Positions 8,801-17,890 of a stretch of DNA of 48,983 nt are shown here, piece by piece. Position numbers and translations under genes: made by a program. How positions within the stretch are numbered: the stretch's first letter is position 1; each line of letters starts with the position of its first letter. Under the pieces are notes generated by a model, which saw nothing but the letters and a program-made list of their open reading frames with translations, was not told the origin of the DNA and made no database searches. This DNA comes from Elusimicrobiota bacterium (GTDB lineage Bacteria; Elusimicrobiota; Elusimicrobia; JACQJP01). The stretch covers positions 1 through 48,983 of the forward strand of contig JACQJP010000003.1 of the NCBI GenBank assembly GCA_016204975.1, written 5' to 3'.

Positions 8801-11071
8801 TCAGTTCGGGTCCTTAGAGGACAGACTGTCTGCAAATTCTTTGGAAACCCGGGCGGTGCTGCGACATCTGGGGTAGGCTGAGCAAGCCAAAAAATGACCC
8901 CGCTTGCCTTTCCTCAGCCACATGGGGCTGGAGCATTTTTTACACTTTTCTGTTGTCTCCACCGGCTGAGATTGGGGAATCTTCTTACCATCGGGGCCCA
9001 GGGAAAAGGTATTGATGCAACGGGGAAAACCCGAACAGGCCAGAAATCTTCCTCGGCGGCCCACCCGGATGACCAGAGGCAGTCCGCATTTGTCGCATTT
9101 CTCCCCAGTCTCCTCCGGCACCCTCTTTTTCCCGTGCTCATCCAAAGAAATCTTTCCCTTGCATTTGGGAAACTGGGAGCAGGATAGATACTTTCCGAAA
9201 CGACTCTCACGCAACAGCATCACCTTTCCGCACACCGGGCACTTCTCCTCGGATCGGATGGGCTCGATGCGATTCTCCTTCATTTGCATCTGCGCCACTT
9301 GTAGAGACCGGCAGAAAGGATCATAGAAATCCCGAACCACCTCCTGCCACGCGCATTGCCCCTCTGCAACATCATCCAACCGCTCCTCCACCTTCGCGGT
9401 AAAAGAGAGGTCTACGATTTCCTTAAAAAAGCTTTTAAGTCCCTCGGTGACCACGGCCCCCAAGGAGGTGATAAACATGCGCCGGTCCTTGGGTTCCACG
9501 CGCACATAGCCCCTTTCTACAATCGTCTTCAGCGTCGGGGCGTAGGTGGAGGGACGTCCGATGCCGTGCTTCTCCAAGGCGCGAATGAGGCTGGCCTCGT
9601 GATAGCGGGGAGGAGGCGCAGTGCGGTGCGACCGGGGGAGCAACTCCAACAGCCTTAAGGAGTCACCCACCTCCAGCGGCGGCAACAAAACATCATTCTG
9701 AGATTTTTCCTCCTCCACTTCCCGATACACCTTCAAGTATCCCGGAAATTTCAACTGGCGTCCCGTGGCGTGGAAAACGGCCTCCCCCGCCTGGATATCC
9801 GCCGCCACAGTATCGTAAACGGCATCCGCCATCTGACTGGCGATAAAGCGCTGCCAAACGAGCCGGTAAAGCTTCAGCTGATCCACACTCAAATGGACGG
9901 CGATGGAATCCGGGGTCCGCCGGCTGGTGGTGGGACGTATGGCCTCGTGGGCCTCCTGCGCGCCCCGCACCTTTCCTTGAAAAACAGGAGGGGTATCCGG
10001 AAGGTAGGAGGCTCCATAAAGCGAACCGATGACCTCCCTGGCCTCCCCCTGGGCACTGGAGGCTAGGGATGTGGAATCGGTTCGCATGTAGGTGATGAGC
10101 CCCACGCGCTCCCGGTGCCCCAGCTCCACCCCCTCATAGAGAGACTGGGCCACCCGCATGGTGCGGTCGGAAGAAAAACTCAGCCGGTGCGAGGCCTCCT
10201 GTTGCAGAGAGCTGGTGATAAAGGGGGGGGCGGCCCGCCTGCGAACCTCCCTGGCCTGTTTCTCGGAAATCAAAAAGCCCGCCGAGCCAAGCGCCTCCAA
10301 AACCCCATCCACCTGCTCGGAGCTTTTGAGCCGCGTGGTCCGAACACGATACTCCTCCGCAAACAGAGAAAAACTTCTCCCCTCGTCAATCTTCTCATTG
10401 CGCCAAAGCTCCAGCTCCGCCTCAAAAGGAGGAAAACCCTCCTTTTCCAAGCGGGCCCCCACCGTCCAATATTCTTCCGAGGAAAACCCCTGAATCTCCT
10501 GATCCCTCTCCGCCACCAAACGCGTGGCGACGGACTGAACGCGCCCCGCGGAAAGTCCCCGCTTGATCTTCGCCCATAAAAGAGGGGACAGGCGGTACCC
10601 CACCAAGCGATCCAAGATCCGACGGGCCTGTTGCGCCTGCACCAGGTGGGGATCGATGGCACGCCCGGAATGCAGGGATTCCCGGACCGCCTCGGGGGTG
10701 ATCTCATGAAAAGTGATGCGTTGAAAGGCGGACTCCTTGAGATTCAGGATCCGCGTCAGGTGCCAGGCGATGGATTCCCCCTCCCGGTCATGGTCCGTTG
10801 CCAGATACACCTTCTTGGATTTATTCGCCAACTGTTTAAGCGCGGGCAGCAGCTTTTTGGTGCGTGATAAAACCACATAGGTGGGCTCAAAACCGTTGCG
10901 CTCATCCACCCCCATTTTCCTCTCCGGCAGATCCCGCACATGTCCGTAAGTGCTGCGCACTACAAACGACTTTCCCAAAAACCGAGAAATGGTTCTCTCT
11001 TTGGTGGGCGACTCCACCAACACCAAGGACCTGCCGGGTCTTTTCTTGGCCTCCCCTTTACCTTTTGGCAT
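8801..11071 (-). CDS. topA: DNA topoisomerase I
   Basis: Type IA topoisomerase that relaxes negative supercoils. The 756-residue protein has an N-terminal Toprim domain (SLVLVESPTK with the catalytic Glu, and ATDHDREGE with the DxD pair). The active Tyr328 is in ITYMRTDSTSLA. Three C-terminal four-cysteine zinc ribbons follow, beginning CPVCGKVMLL, CDKCGLPLVI and CKKCSSPMWL. The start is ATG 11071 (MPKGKGEAKKRPGRS); a longer open frame runs on inside dprA but only reads that gene out of frame. It overlaps the dprA stop by 14 bases. dprA-topA-xer is a common bacterial gene order. Confidence 0.97.
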   Translation of the reverse strand: MPKGKGEAKKRPGRSLVLVESPTKERTISRFLGKSFVVRSTYGHVRDLPERKMGVDERNGFEPTYVVLSRTKKLLPALKQLANKSKKVYLATDHDREGESIAWHLTRILNLKESAFQRITFHEITPEAVRESLHSGRAIDPHLVQAQQARRILDRLVGYRLSPLLWAKIKRGLSAGRVQSVATRLVAERDQEIQGFSSEEYWTVGARLEKEGFPPFEAELELWRNEKIDEGRSFSLFAEEYRVRTTRLKSSEQVDGVLEALGSAGFLISEKQAREVRRRAAPPFITSSLQQEASHRLSFSSDRTMRVAQSLYEGVELGHRERVGLITYMRTDSTSLASSAQGEAREVIGSLYGASYLPDTPPVFQGKVRGAQEAHEAIRPTTSRRTPDSIAVHLSVDQLKLYRLVWQRFIASQMADAVYDTVAADIQAGEAVFHATGRQLKFPGYLKVYREVEEEKSQNDVLLPPLEVGDSLRLLELLPRSHRTAPPPRYHEASLIRALEKHGIGRPSTYAPTLKTIVERGYVRVEPKDRRMFITSLGAVVTEGLKSFFKEIVDLSFTAKVEERLDDVAEGQCAWQEVVRDFYDPFCRSLQVAQMQMKENRIEPIRSEEKCPVCGKVMLLRESRFGKYLSCSQFPKCKGKISLDEHGKKRVPEETGEKCDKCGLPLVIRVGRRGRFLACSGFPRCINTFSLGPDGKKIPQSQPVETTEKCKKCSSPMWLRKGKRGHFLACSAYPRCRSTARVSKEFADSLSSKDPN

Positions 11072-12236
11072 AAATCTGTCCCGGTAAGGTAACAATTTTT
11101 TCCGCCAACTCCAACTCCAAAAGGGCGCGGGCAACCTGAGCCACGGAAAACTTCGCCTGGGAAACCAACTCCTCCAAAGAGAGCGGCTCCTCCAAAAGCT
11201 CCAACAGTCTTTTCTCCGCCACGGTCCCTCCCGGCTCCACACGCCCTTGGGGCCCGGCCTGTGGGACCCGACTACGGTCGGGGAGTGCCGGCTCCACATG
11301 CCTTTGGGGCCCGGCCTGTGGTCCAACAGTGGGAGGCCGAGGCACGGAGGGCTTTGAGGACATCCCCAACTCCTGGGAAATATCCTCAAAACGTTGAAGC
11401 AGGCAAGCCCCCTGCTGAATCAAAAAATGGGAGGCCTCGCTCATCTCGGAGTCCACCGGGCCGGGAAGCGCAAAAACAGATTTTCCCTGCTCCGCGGCCA
11501 GACGGGCCGTGATCAGCGCCCCGGAGCGGAGTCCCCCTTCGATGACCGTCGTCGCCTCGGAGAGCCCGGCGATCACCTGGTTTCTCTTGGGAAAATTCTC
11601 GGGCTTGGGCGAAGTCCTTAAAGCAAACTGAGAGACGACCGCCCCACCCCCCAAGACGATCTTTTCGGCCAAAGAACGGTTCTCCGGAGGATACACCTCG
11701 AGCAACCCGCTTCCTAAGACGGCGATCGTTTTGCCTCCCTTCTCCAGTGTGGCGCAATGGACCTGGCTGTCAATTCCACGGGCCAGGCCGCTGACCGTCG
11801 TCCAGCCCTCCCGCACCGCATCCCACACCAGACGCCGTGCACTCCTGGTGCCATAGGCTGTGGGCCGGCGCGTTCCCACCATCGCCAAAAGCCGCGGACC
11901 GGATAGTAGCGTGGCGTCTCCCCAGACGTACAAAACCAAAGGCGGGTCCGGTAAGTGAAGGAGCGTTTGGGGGTAGTCTGCATCCTGTGACACCAAAACT
12001 CGGACGTCCTTTTTCTGAGCCTCCTCCCACTCTTGGGCCCCATGAAATTCCCGGAGGATTCCAAAAAACCTTCCAAAGCCCTTCGGACCGAGGGCCGCCT
12101 CCCGCATCCACTCCGCCTCAGGCAGGCGCAGCAGCGCTTCAGCGGACCCATGCTGCTCCACCAAGCGCTGCCAAAGGCTCCCCCGGAAAGGATCCGCGGC
12201 GTTGAGCGTCAAACACGCAATGCGCTCTGAATCCAT
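11058..12236 (-). CDS. dprA: DNA processing protein DprA (Smf), carrying a repeat-encoded insert
   Basis: Binds incoming single-stranded DNA and loads RecA during natural transformation. The start is ATG 12236, two bases after the upstream stop, giving 392 residues: an N-terminal helical domain, a Rossmann core (LAMVGTRRPTAYG, TTVSGLARGIDS, IAVLGSG, FPKRNQVIAGLS, IEGGLRSGALITA) and a C-terminal winged helix (about 340-392). The linker between core and winged helix, residues about 304-336, is encoded by a dispersed 57-bp repeat found at three other places in the window. The insert keeps the frame and lies in a flexible hinge, so function is probably retained. Confidence 0.95.
   Translation of the reverse strand: MDSERIACLTLNAADPFRGSLWQRLVEQHGSAEALLRLPEAEWMREAALGPKGFGRFFGILREFHGAQEWEEAQKKDVRVLVSQDADYPQTLLHLPDPPLVLYVWGDATLLSGPRLLAMVGTRRPTAYGTRSARRLVWDAVREGWTTVSGLARGIDSQVHCATLEKGGKTIAVLGSGLLEVYPPENRSLAEKIVLGGGAVVSQFALRTSPKPENFPKRNQVIAGLSEATTVIEGGLRSGALITARLAAEQGKSVFALPGPVDSEMSEASHFLIQQGACLLQRFEDISQELGMSSKPSVPRPPTVGPQAGPQRHVEPALPDRSRVPQAGPQGRVEPGGTVAEKRLLELLEEPLSLEELVSQAKFSVAQVARALLELELAEKIVTLPGQIYAKR
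11231..11320. repeat. 57-bp dispersed repeat (one full and one partial unit) inside dprA
   Basis: One full unit plus about 30 bases of a second, in tandem. The plus-strand unit begins CTGTGGGACCCGACTACGGT, contains the hairpin CCCGAC-tacg-GTCGGG, and ends in GGGGCCCGGC. On the dprA strand it reads as Pro/Gln/Arg/Gly-rich protein ([19 protein letters not shown]). The same orientation is used at 21.9, 23.5 and 24.0 kb. Confidence 0.8.
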
Positions 12237-12238
12237 TT

Positions 12239-12646
12239 CTAAAGCAGCTCCTCCGCCAGATCCCGCCGGAAATCCTGCGGGGGGGCGGCTCGGCGCTGTA
12301 CAGAATCGGACTCCCCTCTTGCCTTGGTCGCTAAAGGCGGGCGGGACAACCAGACTCTCAGCTGAGAAGAAAAACCCGGCCGAGCCACCTGAGAACTCAA
12401 CTCCGCGGGAATGCGCCCTGCGGAGAGGATGAGCTCTAAGGGGTCCAGCTCCAGAACCTCCGACATTCTCCGCAGGACCTGCTCCTCGGAGGGGGGGCTC
12501 CTTTTTCCGGATAAAACCTTGGAGAAAAAAGAGGGGTCCAAATTCACCTGACGGCAAAAGTCTCGAAGGCCGATTCCCTTCGCCCGCATCCCCTCCCGGA
12601 CCCGTTGGCGGAAGGTCTCCGAAAAGACTGGGGTCTTCCGCTTCAC
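12239..12646 (-). CDS. XRE-family helix-turn-helix protein
   Basis: A 135-residue putative regulator. The N-terminal half (about 10-70) is an XRE/Cro-type DNA-binding domain with the recognition-helix region FCRQVNLDPSFFSKVLSGKR. The second half is Pro/Arg-rich and looks unstructured. Translation starts at GTG 12646, overlapping the LysM gene stop by four bases, and ends two bases before dprA. The target genes are unknown; its operon position between a LysM protein and dprA does not reveal them. Confidence 0.85.
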   Translation of the reverse strand: MKRKTPVFSETFRQRVREGMRAKGIGLRDFCRQVNLDPSFFSKVLSGKRSPPSEEQVLRRMSEVLELDPLELILSAGRIPAELSSQVARPGFSSQLRVWLSRPPLATKARGESDSVQRRAAPPQDFRRDLAEELL

Positions 12647-13377
12647 GGAACCTCCGGTCTCTGGATGCGCACCAGATCTCCCACCTGAAGCGGCCCGTGT
12701 GAGAAAACCACCCGGGCAGTGGAGAGGGCGCCTCGGGGCTCTCCTTCAATCTTCAACAGCCCCACCTGCTGCACCGCCACCCCCAAGCGCTTTCCCGTCC
12801 TGGGATGCCGAACCTTCTGGAGCTTGCGATAAACCGTCAGCTGCTGCCCGGGAGCAACCCCCTGCTCGACTCCCACATCTACGAAGACCAAATCCCCCAG
12901 GGAAATCATGAGCTTGTCTACGGGATCTTCCACAATCGTCCCTTCCCCCCTCCAGTCCGCCGGGGCCAAGAAAAGCTCCGGATCCGTCGCGCGCCGAGCT
13001 ACCGAGTGGACCGGCTCCCGGAGAGGCAGGGGCGGAGGAACGGCGGCGGGGACCTCCGGCTCCTTCACCACCTCTATGGCCTCTGCAGGAGCTTCTTCGA
13101 CCGGCGCGGGGGCCTTTGCCTTTTCCTCCACAATCTGGAGCCGTTGGCCCGGATAGATCAAGTGAGGACTTTTCACAGAAGGATTGGCCTTCCAGAGGCG
13201 GGGCCACCCCCAAGGGTCTTCATAGTAACGGCCGGCCAGATCCCAAAGGGTGTCTCCATAGACCACTGTATGTTCCTTACTCTCGGCTGCGGCAAAACTC
13301 GTCACCCAAACCAAGCCCAATACCGTCGCCATCCAAGAAATGCAAAACAACCGGTTCCTCTTTTCTCGAATAGACAT
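12643..13377 (-). CDS. Exported LysM-domain protein
   Basis: A 244-residue envelope protein. A signal peptide (about 1-31, ending FAAAES) is followed by a LysM domain (about 36-83, HTVVYGDTLWDLAGRYYED ... YPGQRLQI) that should bind peptidoglycan. A Pro/Ala/Glu-rich linker leads to a C-terminal beta-rich domain (about 145-240). A strong ribosome site, AAGGAGG, precedes the ATG. In related proteins this layout is found in periplasmic factors tied to cell-wall or type IV pilus function, but the role here is not known. A MITE-like element begins about 33 bases upstream of the start codon. Confidence 0.87.
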   Translation of the reverse strand: MSIREKRNRLFCISWMATVLGLVWVTSFAAAESKEHTVVYGDTLWDLAGRYYEDPWGWPRLWKANPSVKSPHLIYPGQRLQIVEEKAKAPAPVEEAPAEAIEVVKEPEVPAAVPPPLPLREPVHSVARRATDPELFLAPADWRGEGTIVEDPVDKLMISLGDLVFVDVGVEQGVAPGQQLTVYRKLQKVRHPRTGKRLGVAVQQVGLLKIEGEPRGALSTARVVFSHGPLQVGDLVRIQRPEVP

Positions 13378-13409
13378 CTTTAGTTTACCTCCTTGAAGTC
13401 ACTGAGTCA

Positions 13410-13603
13410 GACAAAACAACGGAGCGGGGCTGCGATGCCGAACGTTTTAGAGAAGGGGGTGGCGGGGTTTCCCTGGAGCAAGGCCGTGGTTTGGCCGGCA
13501 CTCGCATACAGCCGGCCAAATTGCCGGAGCGGGCCTTGCGGAGGGCCCGCGTCCTTGCGAAGGGAAATCCCGACAAACCCTTAACTCCTTTTTGCAAAAG
13601 TCC
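13410..13603. mobile_element. MITE-like element, composite copy
   Basis: The right end is an intact TTTGCAAAAGTCC (13591-13603), the same terminal repeat as at 39.6 and 45.0 kb. The left terminal repeat is missing. Instead, 13410-13450 duplicates an internal part of the 39.6-kb copy, and a second, nearly full body follows. It holds a 10-bp hairpin (13490-13499 with 13511-13520) whose sequence TTTGGCCGGC differs from the 39.6-kb copy by a compensated base pair. It lies between comM and the LysM gene and has no coding capacity of its own. It fills the 242-base intergenic gap, in which I see nothing else. Confidence 0.65.
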
Positions 13604-13619
13604 AGTCATAAAGGAATTG

Positions 13620-15158
13620 CTAAGTGAAAAGAGGCCGATCTAAGGAACGGTATTGGATCGCCTCCGCCACATGAGCCTCCTCAATGGCTTCGGAGCCCTC
13701 CAGATCCGCGAGGGTCCTGGAGACCTTTAAAATTCGGTCCAGGCTCCTGGCTGAAAAACCCAACTTCTCCATGGTACGTTCCAAAAGCCTGCGCCCCGCA
13801 TCCCCCAAGGCGCAGTAACGTCGAACCTGGCGGGTAGTCATCGCTCCGTTGGCCCAGGCGCCCGTCCCCAAACGTTCCTCTTGAATCCGGCGTGCCTGAA
13901 GAACCCGCCGGCGAATGTCCGCGGAGGTCTCCTGGGAGTCCTCGGAGGACCTCCCTTCCCACTCCGACCACTTCACCATCGGAAGCTCTACCTGCAGATC
14001 CATGCGGTCCCACAAAGGGCCGGAGACCTTGCTGCGATAGCGCTGCACCTGAAAGGGACTGCAACGGCAAGTCCTCCGGGCGCTGCCAAAATATCCGCAG
14101 GGACAGGGATTCATCGCCGCCACCAAGATGAAATGAGCCGGGAAGCGAAGCACCTCCTTCGCCCTGGCTACCACGATAAAACGCTCCTCCAAGGGCTGCC
14201 TCAGGGCCTCCAGAACGTCCCGATGAAACTCCGGAAGTTCATCTAAGAACAACACGCCATGGTGCGCCAAGGAAATTTCCCCTGGTCTGGGGGCGGACCC
14301 CCCTCCCATCAAGGCCGCCGAGGAAATGGTATGGTGAGGCGAACGAAAAGGCCGCAGCTTAAGGAGTCCCGATCCGGCAGGCAAAAGGTTGGCCACGGAG
14401 TAGATCCGAGTCAGCTCCAGGCGCTCCTGCAGATTGAGAGGGGGCAGGATGGTGGCCAAGCGTTTGGCCAGCATGGATTTCCCGGTGCCGGGAGCGCCCA
14501 CCAACAAAACATTGTGGGCCCCCGCGGCGGCAATCTCCAGAGCCCTTTTGGCAAAGCGCTGGCCCCGCACCTCCGAAAAATCCATGTCTGTGGAGGAAAA
14601 GGTCTCCGCGCCTTCCCCGGAGCCTCGAACCTCCTGCAGGGCTCCGGTTCCCTCCAGAAACCGGACCACCTCCCTTAAGTTCCGGGCCTCATACACCTGT
14701 AGGGCACCGAGGCAGGCAGCCTCCTGGCCGTTTCCCGGGGCCACGACGAATTTGGAGACCTGCGAAGCCGAGGCGCTCAGTGCCATGGGCAAAACCCCGA
14801 AGACTTTCCTCAACTCCCCGCTCAGAGCCAGCTCCCCCATCGTCGCCCATCCGGCCAGCCCGCCGTTAGAGGAAAGTTGTCCGGTGGCCTCCAGAATGCC
14901 CAAGGCGATGGGCAGATCAAAGGAGGTGCCCTCTTTGTGAACATCTGCGGGAGCCAGATTGACGATCACCCGCTTGGAAGGGACGTCGAATCCGGAATTG
15001 CGGATCGCGGAGACCACCCGCTCGCGGGCTTCCCGCAGGGCCGCATCCGGAAGCCCCACGATCTGAAGCGTCGGAAGGCCCGACACCACATCCACCTCGA
15101 TATCGATGGGAAGCGCCTCGATGCCGCTTAAAGCGAAGCTGCGAATCTTAGAAAACAT
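13620..15158 (-). CDS. comM: ComM/YifB family Mg-chelatase-like AAA+ ATPase
   Basis: A 512-residue hexameric helicase-like ATPase. In naturally competent bacteria ComM drives branch migration during integration of transforming DNA. The N-terminal ChlI-like domain (VDVVSGLPTLQIVGLPD, VNLAPADVHKEGTSFDLP) is followed by the AAA+ core with Walker A VGAPGTGKS (about 220-228). LFLDELPEF is Walker B, and the cysteine-bearing NPCPCGYFG and CRCSPFQVQRY segments are typical of the family. The start is ATG 15158, joined to the CsgG-like gene by an ATGA overlap. dprA is encoded nearby, so both transformation genes are in the window. Confidence 0.95.
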   Translation of the reverse strand: MFSKIRSFALSGIEALPIDIEVDVVSGLPTLQIVGLPDAALREARERVVSAIRNSGFDVPSKRVIVNLAPADVHKEGTSFDLPIALGILEATGQLSSNGGLAGWATMGELALSGELRKVFGVLPMALSASASQVSKFVVAPGNGQEAACLGALQVYEARNLREVVRFLEGTGALQEVRGSGEGAETFSSTDMDFSEVRGQRFAKRALEIAAAGAHNVLLVGAPGTGKSMLAKRLATILPPLNLQERLELTRIYSVANLLPAGSGLLKLRPFRSPHHTISSAALMGGGSAPRPGEISLAHHGVLFLDELPEFHRDVLEALRQPLEERFIVVARAKEVLRFPAHFILVAAMNPCPCGYFGSARRTCRCSPFQVQRYRSKVSGPLWDRMDLQVELPMVKWSEWEGRSSEDSQETSADIRRRVLQARRIQEERLGTGAWANGAMTTRQVRRYCALGDAGRRLLERTMEKLGFSARSLDRILKVSRTLADLEGSEAIEEAHVAEAIQYRSLDRPLFT

Positions 15159-16129
15159 CACTGTGCCAGACGGGCGATATCCTTCGGAGAGGGAATCCTC
15201 CCTCCACGCATCCTTCCAATGGCGCCATCCTCTCCAAAAAAGCGAACCACCTCCAACGGACCCAAGGGCTCCTCCGTATGGCCAATGACCAGACCCGAAT
15301 CGGGATCCTGAATAGGCCGCCCCAGGTGAAAAACCGAAAGAACCATGCCCCTCTCCAAACCGGAGGCCTTTCCCGCATTGAGATAGACGTCCTGTCCGAC
15401 CACATCCGCCACGCGGCAGGACCACGGCTTTTGGTTGACCTGGGAGACGATGTTGTCTACAAACTGCACAATGGCAGCGCGCAAGGCTTCCCCCTCCAGC
15501 GTCTCATCATAGCCGCCCCGGGTTCCCAGCCCCAGAACTCCTCCCCAGCTCTTCTTGGCCCGCCCCTTTCCGGAATCCGCATACAGCACCTGCCCCGTTT
15601 CCACATCCACCGCCCGAATATCCACCGTCGCCTCCGCCACCTGGCGCTTGCTCTGCACCAAAAGATACTCGGACCCCTCCGTCCGGACTCCAAACTGGGA
15701 CACCGCACCGGTCACGATGGCACTGAGCCCCAAAATCCTCCCCACCCGCGCCGCCGTGACGGGATCCACGCCTCCGGACATTCCCAGCTTCTGCTCCTCC
15801 ATCAGACGACTCAGCTTTTCCCTTTCCACAACAATAAACTTCCCGGTCTTTGCCAACTCCGTGATCAAGACGTCCGAGGCGGCCGTCCCCAAACGCGCCT
15901 GACCGTATTTGGTCTTATTCTCGAAATCCACCACTCCGACGCGCCGCTTGGGTCCGGTCATCTTCGCCTCGGTCCTCTCGGTTTCTTTCACCGTCATCGG
16001 CGACTCCCGCCGAACGGAACGCCACGGCGCGCAGCCGGAAATCCAAACCCAACTCAAAATGACCGCTGCCCCGCATAGCACTTCCCTCCGGAACCTACAC
16101 CGCCCATCTTTTCTTTTCCTCAGACTCAT
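15158..16129 (-). CDS. CsgG-family lipoprotein
   Basis: A 323-residue lipoprotein. The N-terminus is basic, then hydrophobic, and ends in the lipobox WISGC (Cys33), so it should be anchored in an envelope membrane. The body matches the CsgG/LpoB-like fold: RRVGVVDFENKT, then ELAKTGKFIVVEREKLSRLM, GRILGLSAIVTGAVSQFG, and a typical end that compares fold and variant strands. CsgG itself is the curli secretion pore, but many homologues have other envelope roles, and no curli subunit genes are here. The start ATG 16129 has a perfect AGGAGG site. It overlaps the genes on both sides by four bases, forming a lipoprotein operon. Confidence 0.88.
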   Translation of the reverse strand: MSLRKRKDGRCRFRREVLCGAAVILSWVWISGCAPWRSVRRESPMTVKETERTEAKMTGPKRRVGVVDFENKTKYGQARLGTAASDVLITELAKTGKFIVVEREKLSRLMEEQKLGMSGGVDPVTAARVGRILGLSAIVTGAVSQFGVRTEGSEYLLVQSKRQVAEATVDIRAVDVETGQVLYADSGKGRAKKSWGGVLGLGTRGGYDETLEGEALRAAIVQFVDNIVSQVNQKPWSCRVADVVGQDVYLNAGKASGLERGMVLSVFHLGRPIQDPDSGLVIGHTEEPLGPLEVVRFFGEDGAIGRMRGGRIPSPKDIARLAQ

Positions 16130-16770
16130 CCTGACCTCCTTGGAAACTGACGCATGAGTTTTTCGACCACCTCTCGGGAAGGCCCGGCCAGAGGATGCTT
16201 CATCAGATTCTCCGCCCATCTCGCAGCCAGTCTCTCCGCGAAGGCCTGGCGGGCCTGACGGGAGCTGGTGTGGAGCTCGGTTTTCCCCGAATCGCGCACC
16301 TCTTCCCAAAGGCTCTCCCCCGTCGCGCCGCTCAGCAACCTCAGACGCAAGCGCACCGATCTTTTTTGAAAAAAACCCAAGTTTTGATCCTCAAACTCCT
16401 CCACTTCCCCATAGAGAAGCCCTTCCACCTCGAGCACACGGCCAAGTTCCTGCGGCTCCACCGCCTTCAGCTGCCCACCCTGGGTGATGCCCAAATCCTT
16501 GAGGCGCAAGTCCACCTCCTCCAGGGAAACGGCGGCATAGCCCCGCTCGGCAACGGCCTTCTGAACCAAACGCCTCAAAAGCTCCGGCGCAGTCAGGTCC
16601 AGGCTTTGATTGGAAAAAGGAAGCACCGCCACCTTGGAAACGGAAACCAAAGGAGGGGAAACCGAGCGGGCCTTTCGTGTGGCGCAACCGAAAAACACCG
16701 CCAGCCCCCCCAGGAAAAAAACCCAGGCCCAGGCCCTCACCTCAAGGACGGGACAAAATCTCCAGCTCAT
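16126..16770 (-). CDS. Small lipoprotein of the DUF799/GNA1162-like type
   Basis: Up to 214 residues; a hydrophobic N-terminal segment ends in a lipobox (VFFGC), so it is probably a lipoprotein. The body begins VSKVAVLPFSNQSLDLTAPE, like the LpoB/DUF799 class often found beside CsgG. The start is uncertain. ATG 16770 lies inside the upstream gene with a 29-base overlap. GTG 16740, one base after that gene's stop, gives a tidier 19-residue lipoprotein signal. Neither has a strong ribosome site. It ends in an ATGA overlap with the CsgG-like gene, and the three lipoproteins probably act together. Confidence 0.75.
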   Translation of the reverse strand: MSWRFCPVLEVRAWAWVFFLGGLAVFFGCATRKARSVSPPLVSVSKVAVLPFSNQSLDLTAPELLRRLVQKAVAERGYAAVSLEEVDLRLKDLGITQGGQLKAVEPQELGRVLEVEGLLYGEVEEFEDQNLGFFQKRSVRLRLRLLSGATGESLWEEVRDSGKTELHTSSRQARQAFAERLAARWAENLMKHPLAGPSREVVEKLMRQFPRRSG

Positions 16771-17890
16771 AGGGAGCTACCCGCTGAATATCAATCTGAG
16801 GGTTTCTCACCCGCAACAGCTCCGCCGCTAACTCTTCCCCCCCACCCTTATTCATCCAGATCTCTAAAATAGCCTGCCCCGCAGCAAAGGAAAGCAACTC
16901 CACCTCCCGTACCTGAGGCAAACCCAGGAAGACCTGCTTTAAGTCCAAAAGGCGGTTGACATCCTGCACCCCCTTCGCCCGCACCTCCACAGGAGAGCCG
17001 GCGGTCAGGCTCTTCTCCAAAAGAGGCGCCAACTCCTCCGCCGCCAGGCGCCCCGCTGCCTCCAAGGCCTTTGCCGCAGCGATGGAAGGGGAGGGATCCA
17101 AGCCGCTGGCCTCCTTGGAGACCGATGCGATGATCCGCCCTGTTCCCGCCTGAACCGACTGCAAAACCGCGCGTGCCCGGTAAGAATGAAACCCCCCCAA
17201 ACGAGTCTCCTGAAGGGCCTCGGCCTGAACCGGCCCCACCACCAGGATATCCGCCCCCACCTCTCGGCTGAAGGCAGCCGCCCCCGAGACGTCCCCCTCC
17301 TCCACCGCATCCAGAATCTTCTGCGTGGAGGCCGCTGCGGCCGCCGAGCGTTCCACCAGACTAAATCCCCGCTCGATGAGCTTTTGAGAGACCGCCGCCG
17401 TCCCATCCAAGGATTCCTGCATCCTGCCCTCTACCGATTCCTCCAACAAAACCGCCACCCGCGGTTTTTTCAGCGCCGGGCCAAGCTCCAGACCGGCATT
17501 CCTCAAGTCCTCCCCAATCTGCTCAAAGCGAACCAAGGCTCGGATCCGCACCTGCCATGCGTCTCCCTCCCTGCCTTCGCTCAGGAGTTCATACTTCTCC
17601 ACATACCCCTGGGTGTTCGCCAGGATTTGCTGCTCCACCATGGTAGCCTTCTCCACCCGCAGGCGAGAAGAGAGGTACACCCCCACCACCTTCTCCACCG
17701 CCGCCCTCTGCGCCTCCAAAAGCGCCTTCCTTTTCGTCTCGATTAAATTCCCAGCCTCGTAGGGCGCCGCCCCCTCCGCCTCCACAATCTCTCCGCCGGG
17801 CACCTCTCCGACCCGGAGTCTCGAGCGCGATCCTCCGCATCCACTCCAAACCAAAGCCAGACAGAAAAAGGAGATGAAAACAGTCCTCAT
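16742..17890 (-). CDS. FlgT-like envelope lipoprotein
   Basis: A 382-residue lipoprotein with signal MRTVFISFFCLALVWSGCGG (lipid-modified Cys about 18). Residues about 45-140 include NLIETKRKALLEAQRAAVEK and resemble the N-terminal domain of FlgT, the outer-membrane H-ring protein of some flagella. A CsgG-like middle and a C-terminal domain that names no family I recognise follow. No flagellar genes are nearby, so a flagellar role is not claimed. The start ATG 17890 overlaps the histidine kinase stop in an ATGA junction. With the two following genes it forms a set of three envelope lipoproteins. Confidence 0.75.
   Translation of the reverse strand: MRTVFISFFCLALVWSGCGGSRSRLRVGEVPGGEIVEAEGAAPYEAGNLIETKRKALLEAQRAAVEKVVGVYLSSRLRVEKATMVEQQILANTQGYVEKYELLSEGREGDAWQVRIRALVRFEQIGEDLRNAGLELGPALKKPRVAVLLEESVEGRMQESLDGTAAVSQKLIERGFSLVERSAAAAASTQKILDAVEEGDVSGAAAFSREVGADILVVGPVQAEALQETRLGGFHSYRARAVLQSVQAGTGRIIASVSKEASGLDPSPSIAAAKALEAAGRLAAEELAPLLEKSLTAGSPVEVRAKGVQDVNRLLDLKQVFLGLPQVREVELLSFAAGQAILEIWMNKGGGEELAAELLRVRNPQIDIQRVAPYELEILSRP

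Noticed and set aside
11072-11389. N-terminal extension of topA over the end of dprA
   Set aside because: The extra residues only read dprA and its repeat in another frame; ATG 11071 starts the Toprim domain at the normal distance.
12237-12749. Long N-terminal extension of dprA
   Set aside because: It runs antiphase through the XRE regulator gene, which has a real HTH domain and its own start and stop; ATG 12236 fits DprA.
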